A stretch of 64,000 nucleotides of DNA. Source: Rhodobiaceae bacterium (lineage in GTDB: Bacteria > Pseudomonadota > Alphaproteobacteria > Rhizobiales > Tepidamorphaceae). The stretch is taken from NCBI GenBank assembly GCA_020637985.1, contig JACKJK010000004.1, forward strand, positions 124,001-188,000, read 5' to 3'. This document shows positions 9,018-17,014 of this stretch, piece after piece (position 1 is the stretch's first letter; each line of letters opens with the position of its first letter). The position numbers and the translations under genes were made by a program. The notes below the pieces were generated by a model. It was not told the DNA's origin, did not search any database, and worked only from the letters and a program-made list of their open reading frames with translations.

Positions 9018-9983
9018 ATGCTCGTTGACGGAAAATGGATGGAGGATTGGCAGCCGATCCAGAAGGCTGACGATGACGGGCGCTTCGTTCGCCAGGTCTC
9101 GTCGTTTCGCAACTGGATCACCCCGGACGGCAGCGCCGGCCCGACAGGCACAGGCGGATTCAGAGCCGAACCGGGTCGCTATCGCCTGTATGTTGCGATG
9201 ATTTGCCCCTGGGCTGCGCGGACGTTGCTTGCGCGCAGGCTCAAGGGTCTGGAAGACCTCATCGCGATCACGGTGGTCAATCCGGAACTGACAGCCCAGG
9301 GCTGGAGGTTCGGAGGATATCCCGGAGCCGACGAGGATCCGTTGTTCGGCGCCAGCGCCTTGCACGAAATCTATACCCGCGCCGACCCGCACTATACCGG
9401 GCGCGCTACCGTGCCGGCGCTGTGGGACATGCGGCAAGGCACCATGGTCAACAACGAGAGCGCCGATATCGTTCGAATGTTCGATACGGCCTTCGAGGGG
9501 ATCGCTCCATCCGGCCTCAGGCTCTATCCCGCGGACCTGGCCAGCGAGATCGACGACCTCAACGCACGGATCTACGACAAGCTCAACAACGGCGTCTACA
9601 AGGCCGGCTTCGCGTCCAGCCAGCAGGCGTACGACGAAGCCGTCGAGGCTGTGTTCGAGATGCTCGATGAACTCGAGGAGCGCCTCGTCGGGGACTTCCT
9701 GTTCGCGGACCGGTTTACCGAATCCGACATCCGCTTGTTCGTCACGCTGATCCGTTTCGATGCGGCCTATCACGGCATCTTCAAGACCAACCGCCGGCAG
9801 ATCGCGGACTATCCGCGACTGTCGGCCTACATGGCGCGGGTACTTCGCCTGCCCGGCGTGATCGACACCGTGAACATGGACCACATCACGCGCGGCTACT
9901 ACTCGATCAAGGCGCTGAACCCGAATGGCATCCGTCCCGTTGGACCGTCGCATGTCGATGCGCTGATGGCTTCGATCCGCTGA
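9018..9983 (+). CDS. Glutathione S-transferase, glutathionyl-hydroquinone reductase type
   Basis: Cytoplasmic thiol-dependent reductase of the Xi/omega-like GST class (EcfG/YqjG/ECM4), 321 residues. The catalytic cysteine is Cys63 in ICPWAARTL, the diagnostic CPW motif; NNESADIVRMFD is the glutathione-binding region and a helical C-terminal GST domain follows. These enzymes reduce S-glutathionyl hydroquinones to hydroquinones using glutathione. A purine-rich GGAAAGG lies about 7 bases before the ATG. It stands alone and is divergent from the PhyH gene. Confidence 0.88.
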   Translation: MLVDGKWMEDWQPIQKADDDGRFVRQVSSFRNWITPDGSAGPTGTGGFRAEPGRYRLYVAMICPWAARTLLARRLKGLEDLIAITVVNPELTAQGWRFGGYPGADEDPLFGASALHEIYTRADPHYTGRATVPALWDMRQGTMVNNESADIVRMFDTAFEGIAPSGLRLYPADLASEIDDLNARIYDKLNNGVYKAGFASSQQAYDEAVEAVFEMLDELEERLVGDFLFADRFTESDIRLFVTLIRFDAAYHGIFKTNRRQIADYPRLSAYMARVLRLPGVIDTVNMDHITRGYYSIKALNPNGIRPVGPSHVDALMASIR

Positions 9984-10122
9984 AGGAGCGTGAATTCTGG
10001 CGTGCCACGACAAAACGGTGCAGACGACTCCGCTCGCGCTCGCAGATGACGCGGGTTGTCCGATGCCCGGGAACGTTCCATCACAAACCGCATACCGATC
10101 CAGACCACCGGTCAAGAAACGC

Positions 10123-10143
10123 ATGAGAGTCCTGCTTGGTTAG
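10123..10143 (+). other. Six-codon mini-ORF overlapping the TIR gene start
   Basis: ATG AGA GTC CTG CTT GGT TAG spans the TTG start of the TIR gene (10136) in another frame. Its stop lies 5 bases inside the TIR coding region, which would allow translational coupling by terminating ribosomes. This is seen in sequence; use as a leader is inference. Confidence 0.35.
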
Positions 10144-12349
10144 TTCGACCGAAGCCGATGACGCCTCGACGGACGGGGCGAAAATCTTCCTCTCCTACTC
10201 AAGGAAGGACAGGGAGAGCGCACAGACGATCGCCGAGGCGCTGCGCGCACGCGAGTTCGGCGTTTTTCGCGACACCGACGATATCCTGCCCACCGAGGAA
10301 TGGCGCGACCGGCTCAAGCAACTGATCGAGGAGGCGGACACCGTCGTCTTCCTGCTCTCGCCGCATTCGGCTGCCTCGCAGGTGTGTGCCTGGGAAGTCG
10401 ACTACGCCTACGAGCTCAACAAGCGCATCGCGCCCATCGTGATCGAGGATGTGGAGGGCGATGCCATCCCGCCCCTCCTCGCGCGTCTCAATTTCATATT
10501 CTGCACCAGGCGGGATCCGTTCGAGAACGCTGTCGAAACCCTGGTCTCGGCCCTCAACAACGATATCGGCTGGATCCGCGAGCATACCCGGCTGCTGGGA
10601 CTTGCCCGGCGCTGGAGAGACGCGGGGGAGCCCGATCGACTCCTGCTGCGAGGACAGGACATCGCCGATGCCGAGGCGTGGCGCGACAGCAGGCCGAAGG
10701 ATGCACCTGCCGTCACACCGGGTCAGGCCCGCTTTGTCGCCGAAGGGCGGCGGGCTGCCACGCGTCGACAGCGGATTGCCTTGGCCGGATCGGCGGTTGT
10801 GTCGGTGCTGCTGCTGGGCCTCGCGCTGTTTTCCTTCCAGCAATCGCGCGAGGTGGCAAGGCGCGCCGCGATCCTGGCCGCAGGTGCCGCCCGGGAGATC
10901 AGTGCCGCGGGCGATCCGGACGGCGCGCTGATGGTGTTGCTGAATTCCGCGGACGCCTTCGATGATGCCGATGCACCGCATGCGGTTCGGCTTGCCTTCG
11001 ATGCGGTGCTCCAGCGCGCCCTGGCCGAAACGCGCCATGCCGTACCCGAGGACGCAGTCCTGCTGGATGGCGAGCTCGGCTTCGTGCTGTATTCGGCGTC
11101 CCGGGGAACGCTGACGGACATCGGGCCAGACGGCACGCCCTATGAGTTCGCTCGCTTGCCCGGCCCGCTGGTTGCTGCCGGTCCCGTCGGAACGGAGCTC
11201 GTTGCCGCTACGGGTACGCCGGACGGGGTCTCGATCACGCGTTACCGGAAGCAGGAAGGGCTTTGGATCGTGGCAGGGCAGCTTTCGGCGGCCGTGCCCG
11301 ATCTTTCTTCCGAGCATTCAGACGGCCTGGTCCACCGCGACGGCCTTGTCGAACTGTTCGGACCGGACGCCAGCATCTTTGTGGATAGCGCGTCAGGGAA
11401 GGTTCAGCCGCAAGCCGGCCAGGGCGACGACCAGGACATGATGCTGCGGGACTGTCTGGCCCGGCAGGCCGACGCCGGGTCCTTGGCGGACGAAATACGA
11501 ACCCTCATCGCGAACGTTGAATATTCCGCCATGCAGGCGATCTGCGCCGCGCGCGACAATGCCGTGCTGTTCACGCTGTTCGAAGTGCCCAACGCGGGCG
11601 CGATCCGCAAGAGCTACATCATCGAGGAAGGCTACATGCGCCCTCCCCTCACGACGGTGATGCAAGACCAGGTCGCGGGCGACATCCGGGTCAGGACCGA
11701 TCCCGCCGAGGGGTGGACGTTCGTCGACTTTGCCGACCCCAACGAGCGAACGCTGCGCCTGCATTTCGGGCATGCCCTGGAAACCGAACCGCCTCAGGAG
11801 TTCGCATTCGAAGGGCGCATCCTCGGCCTGCGCTTCCTGGCGGGCGACCGGATTGCCCTGCTTCTCGACGATCGCGCTTCTGCCCGCGGACGGCTGGTCA
11901 TTCTGGAGGCAGGGACACAGGCTGCCTACCGGCCGCCGCGCACCGTGAACGGCAGCGCCGCGCAGGGTGATTTCGATGCGCTGGCCCGCGATCCGGACGG
12001 ATCGCTTTCGTACGCGGGAGACTACGAGGTGACTTCCGTCGTCAGGCTGCCGGACCCCGAAATGGTGGTGCTGAAGCTGCATGTCGGCATGAGCCAGGTC
12101 GAGGCGTGGATGTACTCTCTTGCCGCGGAAGAAAGTTGGCGCAGGCTTGGGCGCAACCACAACTTCGTTGGCGTCGCGGTCAGGCCGGATGGAACGATCC
12201 TCATCCGCGATCATGCCGGCACCCACGCCTTCGATGGCCTGCACAGCCTTTCCGAAGCGGTCACGGCCGCGAAGTCTGCCCTTCCGCCAGTCTGCCAGCC
12301 TGAAAAGGCTCGAGAGTCACAGTGCTGGCCTGCCGGGTATGGCGGATAG
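10136..12349 (+). CDS. TIR-domain protein with transmembrane helix and repeat-like C-terminus
   Basis: A 737-residue protein. TIR domain at about residues 15-140: KIFLSYSRKDRESAQ opens it, with FRDTDDI (BB-loop region), VVFLLSPHS, and SQVCAWEVDY, whose Glu87 sits where the catalytic Glu of TIR NADases lies. A linker rich in the LLRGQDIADAEAW type motif, known from TIR and STAND proteins, leads to one transmembrane helix (about 213-234). The C-terminal 480 residues look like degenerate beta-propeller strands. The only available start is TTG at 10136, because a TGA lies at 10124-10126; GAGAG precedes it. Such proteins occur in signalling and antiphage systems; the role here is unproven. Confidence 0.82.
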   Translation: MVSSTEADDASTDGAKIFLSYSRKDRESAQTIAEALRAREFGVFRDTDDILPTEEWRDRLKQLIEEADTVVFLLSPHSAASQVCAWEVDYAYELNKRIAPIVIEDVEGDAIPPLLARLNFIFCTRRDPFENAVETLVSALNNDIGWIREHTRLLGLARRWRDAGEPDRLLLRGQDIADAEAWRDSRPKDAPAVTPGQARFVAEGRRAATRRQRIALAGSAVVSVLLLGLALFSFQQSREVARRAAILAAGAAREISAAGDPDGALMVLLNSADAFDDADAPHAVRLAFDAVLQRALAETRHAVPEDAVLLDGELGFVLYSASRGTLTDIGPDGTPYEFARLPGPLVAAGPVGTELVAATGTPDGVSITRYRKQEGLWIVAGQLSAAVPDLSSEHSDGLVHRDGLVELFGPDASIFVDSASGKVQPQAGQGDDQDMMLRDCLARQADAGSLADEIRTLIANVEYSAMQAICAARDNAVLFTLFEVPNAGAIRKSYIIEEGYMRPPLTTVMQDQVAGDIRVRTDPAEGWTFVDFADPNERTLRLHFGHALETEPPQEFAFEGRILGLRFLAGDRIALLLDDRASARGRLVILEAGTQAAYRPPRTVNGSAAQGDFDALARDPDGSLSYAGDYEVTSVVRLPDPEMVVLKLHVGMSQVEAWMYSLAAEESWRRLGRNHNFVGVAVRPDGTILIRDHAGTHAFDGLHSLSEAVTAAKSALPPVCQPEKARESQCWPAGYGG

Positions 12350-12985
12350 GACGCTCAAGCGATTTCTGACGCTCGGCCTAGGCCAGCCCCGGACTGCCGC
12401 GCCTTGAGCCTTCGTCTTGGGTGGCCGCGGCGACGATCTGCTGTTCGTGTCGCGCCTTCGTTGCGGCGATTTCACACAGAAGCGATTTCAGGATGCCTGT
12501 TGCCGTCGCAACCACAAGTCGAATTCGCGTGGCCATCATGCCGCGCCATCCAAAACAGGCCGGCACCGGAGGCGGATAGGCTGTCAACTTGAGTGGATCA
12601 CTATCTGCTTTTTTAAACCATGCTGTATCAGATGGAACCGTCATCGTTGGCCTGAGGTCGGTGCCGGTTGCCAAGAGCCGTGCCGCCGAGATAACGCGCC
12701 AGGAAGCTTTCCGGCATTTGCGCGAAAGCCTCCTTCCCGCCCTATTCCGTCATTCGCCACAGCGCAACAAATCCCCGACAAATGCAGCATCAGGCCAGCC
12801 ACTGACAGAGGCCGAACAATTGCCACCGTCTGGTCCCCGAAATCCGCGGCCAGAGACTGGCGGCAATTTCCGCACAAATTCGCCGAATCTATACCAGTCC
12901 ACCACGTGAGCGGGACCGCTAAACCACGGAATTATATAGAGTTTTCCGGCATCCCCGAAAGTGTCTCCAGACATGGGGGAAAGAG
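12350..12985. other. Gene-free, AT-richer stretch between TIR gene and tRNA
   Basis: About 636 bases without a credible gene. Several short open frames exist on both strands but have no start signals or recognisable content. From about 12570 the sequence is visibly poorer in GC than its surroundings (a T6 tract near 12611 and TTATATAG near 12931). I looked for a second copy of the tRNA 3' end as an attachment site and saw none. Confidence 0.6.
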
Positions 12986-13061
12986 TGGTGGGCCCGGCAG
13001 GACTCGAACCTGCAACCAGACCGTTATGAGCGGCCGGCTCTAACCATTGAGCTACAGGCCC
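12986..13061 (-). tRNA. tRNA-Ile2 (anticodon CAU)
   Basis: A 76-base cloverleaf on the minus strand including an encoded CCA. The acceptor GGGCCTG pairs with CGGGCCC (one G-T pair), the D-stem GCTC/GAGC is followed by anticodon stem GGCCG/CGGTC with loop CTCATAA, and the T-arm is GCAGG-TTCGAGT-CCTGC. Anticodon CAT could mean elongator Met, but the GGGCC acceptor and overall match to ileX-type tRNAs favour isoleucine read after TilS lysidine modification. It lies between the TIR region and the SIMPL gene. Confidence 0.85.
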
Positions 13062-13239
13062 ATCGCGCACCGGCAGAGCGGCATGCCCTGGACGCATTGC
13101 GACAGCAAGCTCCCTCCTTATGCCGCCGAGCGGCAGCGCGCGCAACGCCGCCGCCGCATTTCAGTCCCAATCGGGTGCGATTGAGCCCGCCAGCCGGAGT
13201 GGGCGCGAAACCCGCGACCCCCGAACCGAATAGGTCATC

Positions 13240-13983
13240 ATGCATCTCACGCTCATGCTGCGCGCCGGTTTCCTGGCGCTCCTCGTTTCCCTTATCGCCA
13301 TGCTGGCCTTGCCCGCGCGCGCCCAGACGCCCGGCGAGCCGGCGCTGATCTCCATCTCCGGAACCGGGAGCGTGAACGCCGTCCCCGACATCGCGCACGT
13401 GACCAGCGGCGTCGTTTCCGAGGCGAAGACCGCGCGCGATGCGCTCGGCGCCAACAATGCCGACATGGCCCGCGTCATCGAGACCCTGAAGGCCGCCGGC
13501 ATCGAGGCACGCGACATCGCCACCGCCGGCTTCAACATCAGCCCGGTCTATTCCAGCTACCGACCCAAGCCAGGCGAGGAAGCCCGCCCGCCGCGCGTCG
13601 TCGGCTACCGCGTCTCCAACGCAGTCAACGTGCGCATCCGCGACCTCGACAAGGTCGGCCCCGTCCTCGACCAGCTCGTCTCCGACGGCGCCAACACGGT
13701 TGACGGCATCCGCTTCGCCATCGACGATGATGCCGCGCTCCTCGACGAGGCGCGCAAGGCCGCGGTCGCCGATGCGATGCGCAAGGCGAAGATCCTCACC
13801 GAGGCCGCCGGCGTACGGCTCGGGCGCATCGTCTCGATCGGCGAGAACCAGTTCTCCCGCCCGCCGCAGCCGATGCTGCGCATGGCAAGGGCGGAAGCCG
13901 CGATGGATGCCGCTGTCCCCGTGGAAGCCGGCGAGCAGACCCTGCGCGTCGAGGTTTCGATCACTTGGGAAATCCGGCAATAA
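13240..13983 (+). CDS. SIMPL-domain (DUF541) exported protein
   Basis: Predicted periplasmic protein of 247 residues. It has a cleavable signal (LALPARAQT near residue 30) and the SIMPL fold signature ISISGTGSVNAVPDIAHVTS, followed by the VGYRVSNAVNVRIRDL strand region and ARKAAVADAMRKAKILTEAAG helix. Members bind or sense unknown ligands in the envelope and have been linked to stress tolerance; the biochemical role is unsettled. A small GC-hairpin with a T5 tail follows. Confidence 0.88.
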   Translation: MHLTLMLRAGFLALLVSLIAMLALPARAQTPGEPALISISGTGSVNAVPDIAHVTSGVVSEAKTARDALGANNADMARVIETLKAAGIEARDIATAGFNISPVYSSYRPKPGEEARPPRVVGYRVSNAVNVRIRDLDKVGPVLDQLVSDGANTVDGIRFAIDDDAALLDEARKAAVADAMRKAKILTEAAGVRLGRIVSIGENQFSRPPQPMLRMARAEAAMDAAVPVEAGEQTLRVEVSITWEIRQ

Positions 13984-13993
13984 TCGCTTAACC

Positions 13994-14015
13994 GCCTTGA
14001 TATCGAAGGCTTTTT
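13994..14015 (+). terminator. Rho-independent terminator after SIMPL gene
   Basis: GCCTT and AAGGC enclose a 7-base loop and are followed directly by five T residues, 11 bases after the stop. The stem is short, so termination may be partial. Confidence 0.55.
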
Positions 14016-14116
14016 CCGCGATCCGGTTACCCGGCTGGTAATACATTCGCGCTAGTTTTCGCTCCAAAGACCATAAAATGCCCGCTTTCCGGGCATGTGG
14101 GCAATGGAGAGATACG

Positions 14117-15985
14117 GTGGATATCCGTCATTCCCTGCGCAATCGCTTGCCAGCCCTGTTCGATCGTTTCAATCGCGACGCGAAGGGCTCCGCCGCAATC
14201 GTCTTCGCGCTGGCGCTGATTCCCATGATGGGCATCGTTGGCGTCGCGATCGACTATTCGCGGGCCAATTCCCTGCGCGGAAAGCTGCAGGCTGCCGCCG
14301 ATGCATCCGTCCTTGCCGCGGGCAAGCACTACGACGGCACGGAGTCCGAACGCCGCAAGATCGCCGAGGACGTCTTCGCGGCCAACGCCCAGCACCTGGA
14401 CTTCGTCAGCACCTACAAGGTCGACTACTCCGACATCGGCGACGGTGAAGGCTCGCGCGTGGACGCCTCCGCGAACATTGCGACCTCGATCAGCGCCATC
14501 CTCGGCATCAACAGCGTGGAAGTCGCCGTGCGCGCAGAAACCATGGTCGGCGGTTCGGATATCGAGGTTGCCCTGGTGCTCGACGTCACCGGTTCGATGA
14601 AGGAGGAAATCGGCGAACTGCGCCAAGCCGCCAAGGATTTCGTCGACATCGTCTCGGCAAAGGGCAAGAACAAGGGCACCTACTTCTCGGTCGTGCCCTA
14701 CGTCGCCGCCGTCAACGTCGGCAGCAACTTTCCCCAGGCCTATCTCGACATGGCCGGCGATGCTCCGTACCACGCCGTGTTCAACGAATGGAAAAGCATC
14801 GCCACGATCGAATGCACGCCTGCTCCGAGCGGCGGCGGCGGAGGTGGTGGCGGAGGTGGTGGCGGCGGGTCCGACACCGGCGGCAGCAGCACCGACGGAT
14901 ACATGATCCTGCCCGACGGCTTCTTCCCCGAGGAGAAGTTCATGGACCCCGGCTTCCTCGACCCGGCAGCCATCCTCGCCGAGGTTCTGGGCATCGTGCC
15001 GGCCAACGCCGCGAGCCTGCCGACCGGCTACTGGATGCAGAACACCAGCGGCAACTGCAAGGATCTGATGACGCCGAAGCAGCTGACGAATTGGGACCTG
15101 TTCAACGGCGTCAAGGGCGCCAGCTGGAAAGGCTGCGTGGAGGCGCGCAAGGAACCCTTCGACACCGACGACAAGCCGCCGATGTCCAACAACAAGAACA
15201 CCCTGTGGGTACCCTATTTCTGGCCCGACGAAACCGACAAGTACGAAAGCTGGGTCCCCGACTATCACAACAACTACCTGCCGGACACGCCCTTCGTCGA
15301 AGGCAGCATGTATGGCTACACGTGGCAGAACAAGACGCACGAAGGCAGCCACTGGCGCCGCGCCTGGTCGACGCTCAAGTACGATGGCGTCCAGACAGCG
15401 AACATCGACGAGATCGCGCCGGACACGCTTGGCCCCAACAAGGCCTGCCCCGACCCGATCCTGCCGCTCACAAACAACTACGCAACCGTCACCAGCAAGA
15501 TCAACTCGCTGCAGTACTGGGAAGGTGGCGGTACCATGACCAACGTCGGCGCCGTGTGGGGCTGGCGCACGCTGTCGCCGACCGCCCCCTTCACCGAGGG
15601 CAAGCCCTATGGTGACATCACCAAGGTCATCCTGCTGATGACCGACGGCGAGAACCAGATCCTGTCCAACGACGAGGACGGCCCGACGAAGTCCGACTAC
15701 TCGGCCTATGGCTACCTGCGCTGGGGCCGCTTCAAGAAGGACTGGTTCAGCGAGACGCGCACCGCGCTCAACGACAAGTTGATCGAGGTCTGCGACAATG
15801 CCAAGAAGGAAGACGTCGTCATCTATGTCGTGACCTTCGGCCTCGACGATCCCGACACGCGCAAGATCTACGACAATTGCGCCACCGTGAAGTCCTACGC
15901 CTACCACATCGATACCGCGAACGAGCTGAGCAAGGCGTTCAAGGCCATCGGCCGCTCGGTATCGGAGCTGCGCATCGCCAAGTAG
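14117..15985 (+). CDS. TadG-like Flp-pilus family protein with VWA domain and poly-Gly linker
   Basis: Envelope protein of 622 residues. The N-terminal Tad signature GSAAIVFALALIPMMGIVGV is a transmembrane anchor (about 24-46), followed by a conserved block ANSLRGKLQAAADASVLAAG. A von Willebrand A domain begins at VALVLDVTGSM (Asp156, Thr158, Ser160: MIDAS motif) and resumes at ILLMTDGEN. A run of 13 glycines (239-251) interrupts it. GTG at 14117 is chosen because GGAG lies 7 bases upstream. Its paralogue is at 17015-18946. Tad VWA proteins act at the cell surface in adhesion or pilus assembly; no other tad genes are in view. Confidence 0.85.
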   Translation: MDIRHSLRNRLPALFDRFNRDAKGSAAIVFALALIPMMGIVGVAIDYSRANSLRGKLQAAADASVLAAGKHYDGTESERRKIAEDVFAANAQHLDFVSTYKVDYSDIGDGEGSRVDASANIATSISAILGINSVEVAVRAETMVGGSDIEVALVLDVTGSMKEEIGELRQAAKDFVDIVSAKGKNKGTYFSVVPYVAAVNVGSNFPQAYLDMAGDAPYHAVFNEWKSIATIECTPAPSGGGGGGGGGGGGGSDTGGSSTDGYMILPDGFFPEEKFMDPGFLDPAAILAEVLGIVPANAASLPTGYWMQNTSGNCKDLMTPKQLTNWDLFNGVKGASWKGCVEARKEPFDTDDKPPMSNNKNTLWVPYFWPDETDKYESWVPDYHNNYLPDTPFVEGSMYGYTWQNKTHEGSHWRRAWSTLKYDGVQTANIDEIAPDTLGPNKACPDPILPLTNNYATVTSKINSLQYWEGGGTMTNVGAVWGWRTLSPTAPFTEGKPYGDITKVILLMTDGENQILSNDEDGPTKSDYSAYGYLRWGRFKKDWFSETRTALNDKLIEVCDNAKKEDVVIYVVTFGLDDPDTRKIYDNCATVKSYAYHIDTANELSKAFKAIGRSVSELRIAK

Positions 15986-16017
15986 GCCATGGCCCGCGGC
16001 GAACAGTGCCCAGGGCA

Positions 16018-16046
16018 GGAAAGCCGGGCCGGATGCCCGGCTTTCC
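16018..16046 (+). terminator. Rho-independent terminator after first VWA gene
   Basis: An 11-bp perfect stem (GGAAAGCCGGG with its complement) and a 7-base loop are followed by TGTTTCC, 32 bases after the stop. The T-run is interrupted but the stem is strong. Confidence 0.75.
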
Positions 16047-16116
16047 TGTTTCCCCGAAAGCGCCATCCTCTAGACTCCCTGTCGAGCGCGCCGCGATTCG
16101 CCCCCGGGAGCCTGCA

Positions 16117-16869
16117 ATGACCGAACTCAAGTGTTACCGGATCACCGAGAACGCCTCCCCGATCGCGCCCGGGCGTCCGCAGCGCGACTGGATGGAAGCC
16201 ACCCCTTCGCGGTTCGCCTATCGCTGCCTGCCCTTGTCGATCGCCAATTCCTCCGGCTGGGAAATCCGCATGAAGGCCGGCGTGTCCATCTACTGGAACG
16301 GCGGTTCCCTGATTGAGGATTTCCGCATCGTCTGGGACGAAGGCGCAAGCCCCGCCGACCACAACTGCGGCTCGCATTTCGGCTCAGGCATCGTCACCTT
16401 CCACACCGGCTACCTGTTCCGCACCGATCCCGGCTGGGCGATCTGGGCGCGCGGCGCGCCCAACGCCGTCAAGGACGGCATCCAGGCGCTCGAAGGACTG
16501 ATCGAGACCGACTGGCTGCCCTTTCCCTTCACGATGAACTGGCAGATGACCCGGCCGGGCCATGTGCGTTTCGAGGCCGGCGAACCCTATTGCTTCATCA
16601 CGCCGGTCCAGCACCAGGTGCTCGATACGATCGAGCCGCAAATGTACGAGCTCGCGGAAAACCCCGAGCTTGCCTCCGACTACAGGGCCTGGTCGCAATC
16701 GCGCAACGAGTTCAACGCCCGCCTGAAGGAGCAGGACCCCGAGGCCATCAAGCAGGGCTGGCAGCGAAACTACATGCGCGGCCACATGCTCGATGGCACC
16801 CCCGTCAACGGCCCGCATGTCTCCAAGCGGCTGCTGGCGAAGCCGCGGCCAGGCAAGGCGCCGCGCTAG
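16117..16869 (+). CDS. DUF6065-family protein
   Basis: A soluble 250-residue protein without signal peptide or membrane segment. The opening LKCYRITENASPIAPGRPQR and the Trp-rich blocks around YWNGGSLIEDF and TIEPQMYELAEN match, from memory, a family annotated DUF6065 and found in proteobacteria; its function is unknown. The ATG at 16117 has GGGAG nine bases upstream. It sits between the two VWA paralogues, separated from the first by a strong terminator, so it is probably transcribed by itself or with the second one. Confidence 0.65.
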   Translation: MTELKCYRITENASPIAPGRPQRDWMEATPSRFAYRCLPLSIANSSGWEIRMKAGVSIYWNGGSLIEDFRIVWDEGASPADHNCGSHFGSGIVTFHTGYLFRTDPGWAIWARGAPNAVKDGIQALEGLIETDWLPFPFTMNWQMTRPGHVRFEAGEPYCFITPVQHQVLDTIEPQMYELAENPELASDYRAWSQSRNEFNARLKEQDPEAIKQGWQRNYMRGHMLDGTPVNGPHVSKRLLAKPRPGKAPR

Positions 16870-16925
16870 TTACGCAACCGCCAAAGATCGCAACGATGCC
16901 CTCTGGCTGGCCGCGAGTCTTAACG

Positions 16926-16952
16926 GACTGTTAACCTTACGTAGGGACAGTC
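16926..16952 (+). promoter_or_regulatory. Inverted repeat upstream of second VWA gene
   Basis: GACTGT and ACAGTC are separated by 15 bases, about 63 bases before the VWA gene start. Possible operator; weak evidence. Confidence 0.3.
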
Positions 16953-17014
16953 TCGGACATGTTCGCTCATTCGCGGCCAGCGGGCAGCGGAAGCGCCAGC
17001 AGGAAAACACCTCC

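Noticed and set aside
12350..12985. Possible attachment-site repeat of an integrated element next to the tRNA
   Set aside because: No second copy of the tRNA 3' end, integrase or inverted repeats were seen, so an island boundary cannot be claimed.
12986..13061. Elongator tRNA-Met
   Set aside because: The anticodon is CAU, but the GGGCC acceptor stem and body match the isoleucine-2 type better. Residual uncertainty is kept in the feature confidence.
14834..14872. CRISPR-like or microsatellite repeat in the GGC/GGT-rich run of the first VWA gene (and the CCG-rich run near 17716-17850)
   Set aside because: Both are in-frame coding repeats for glycine and proline; there are no spacers. They belong to the genes.
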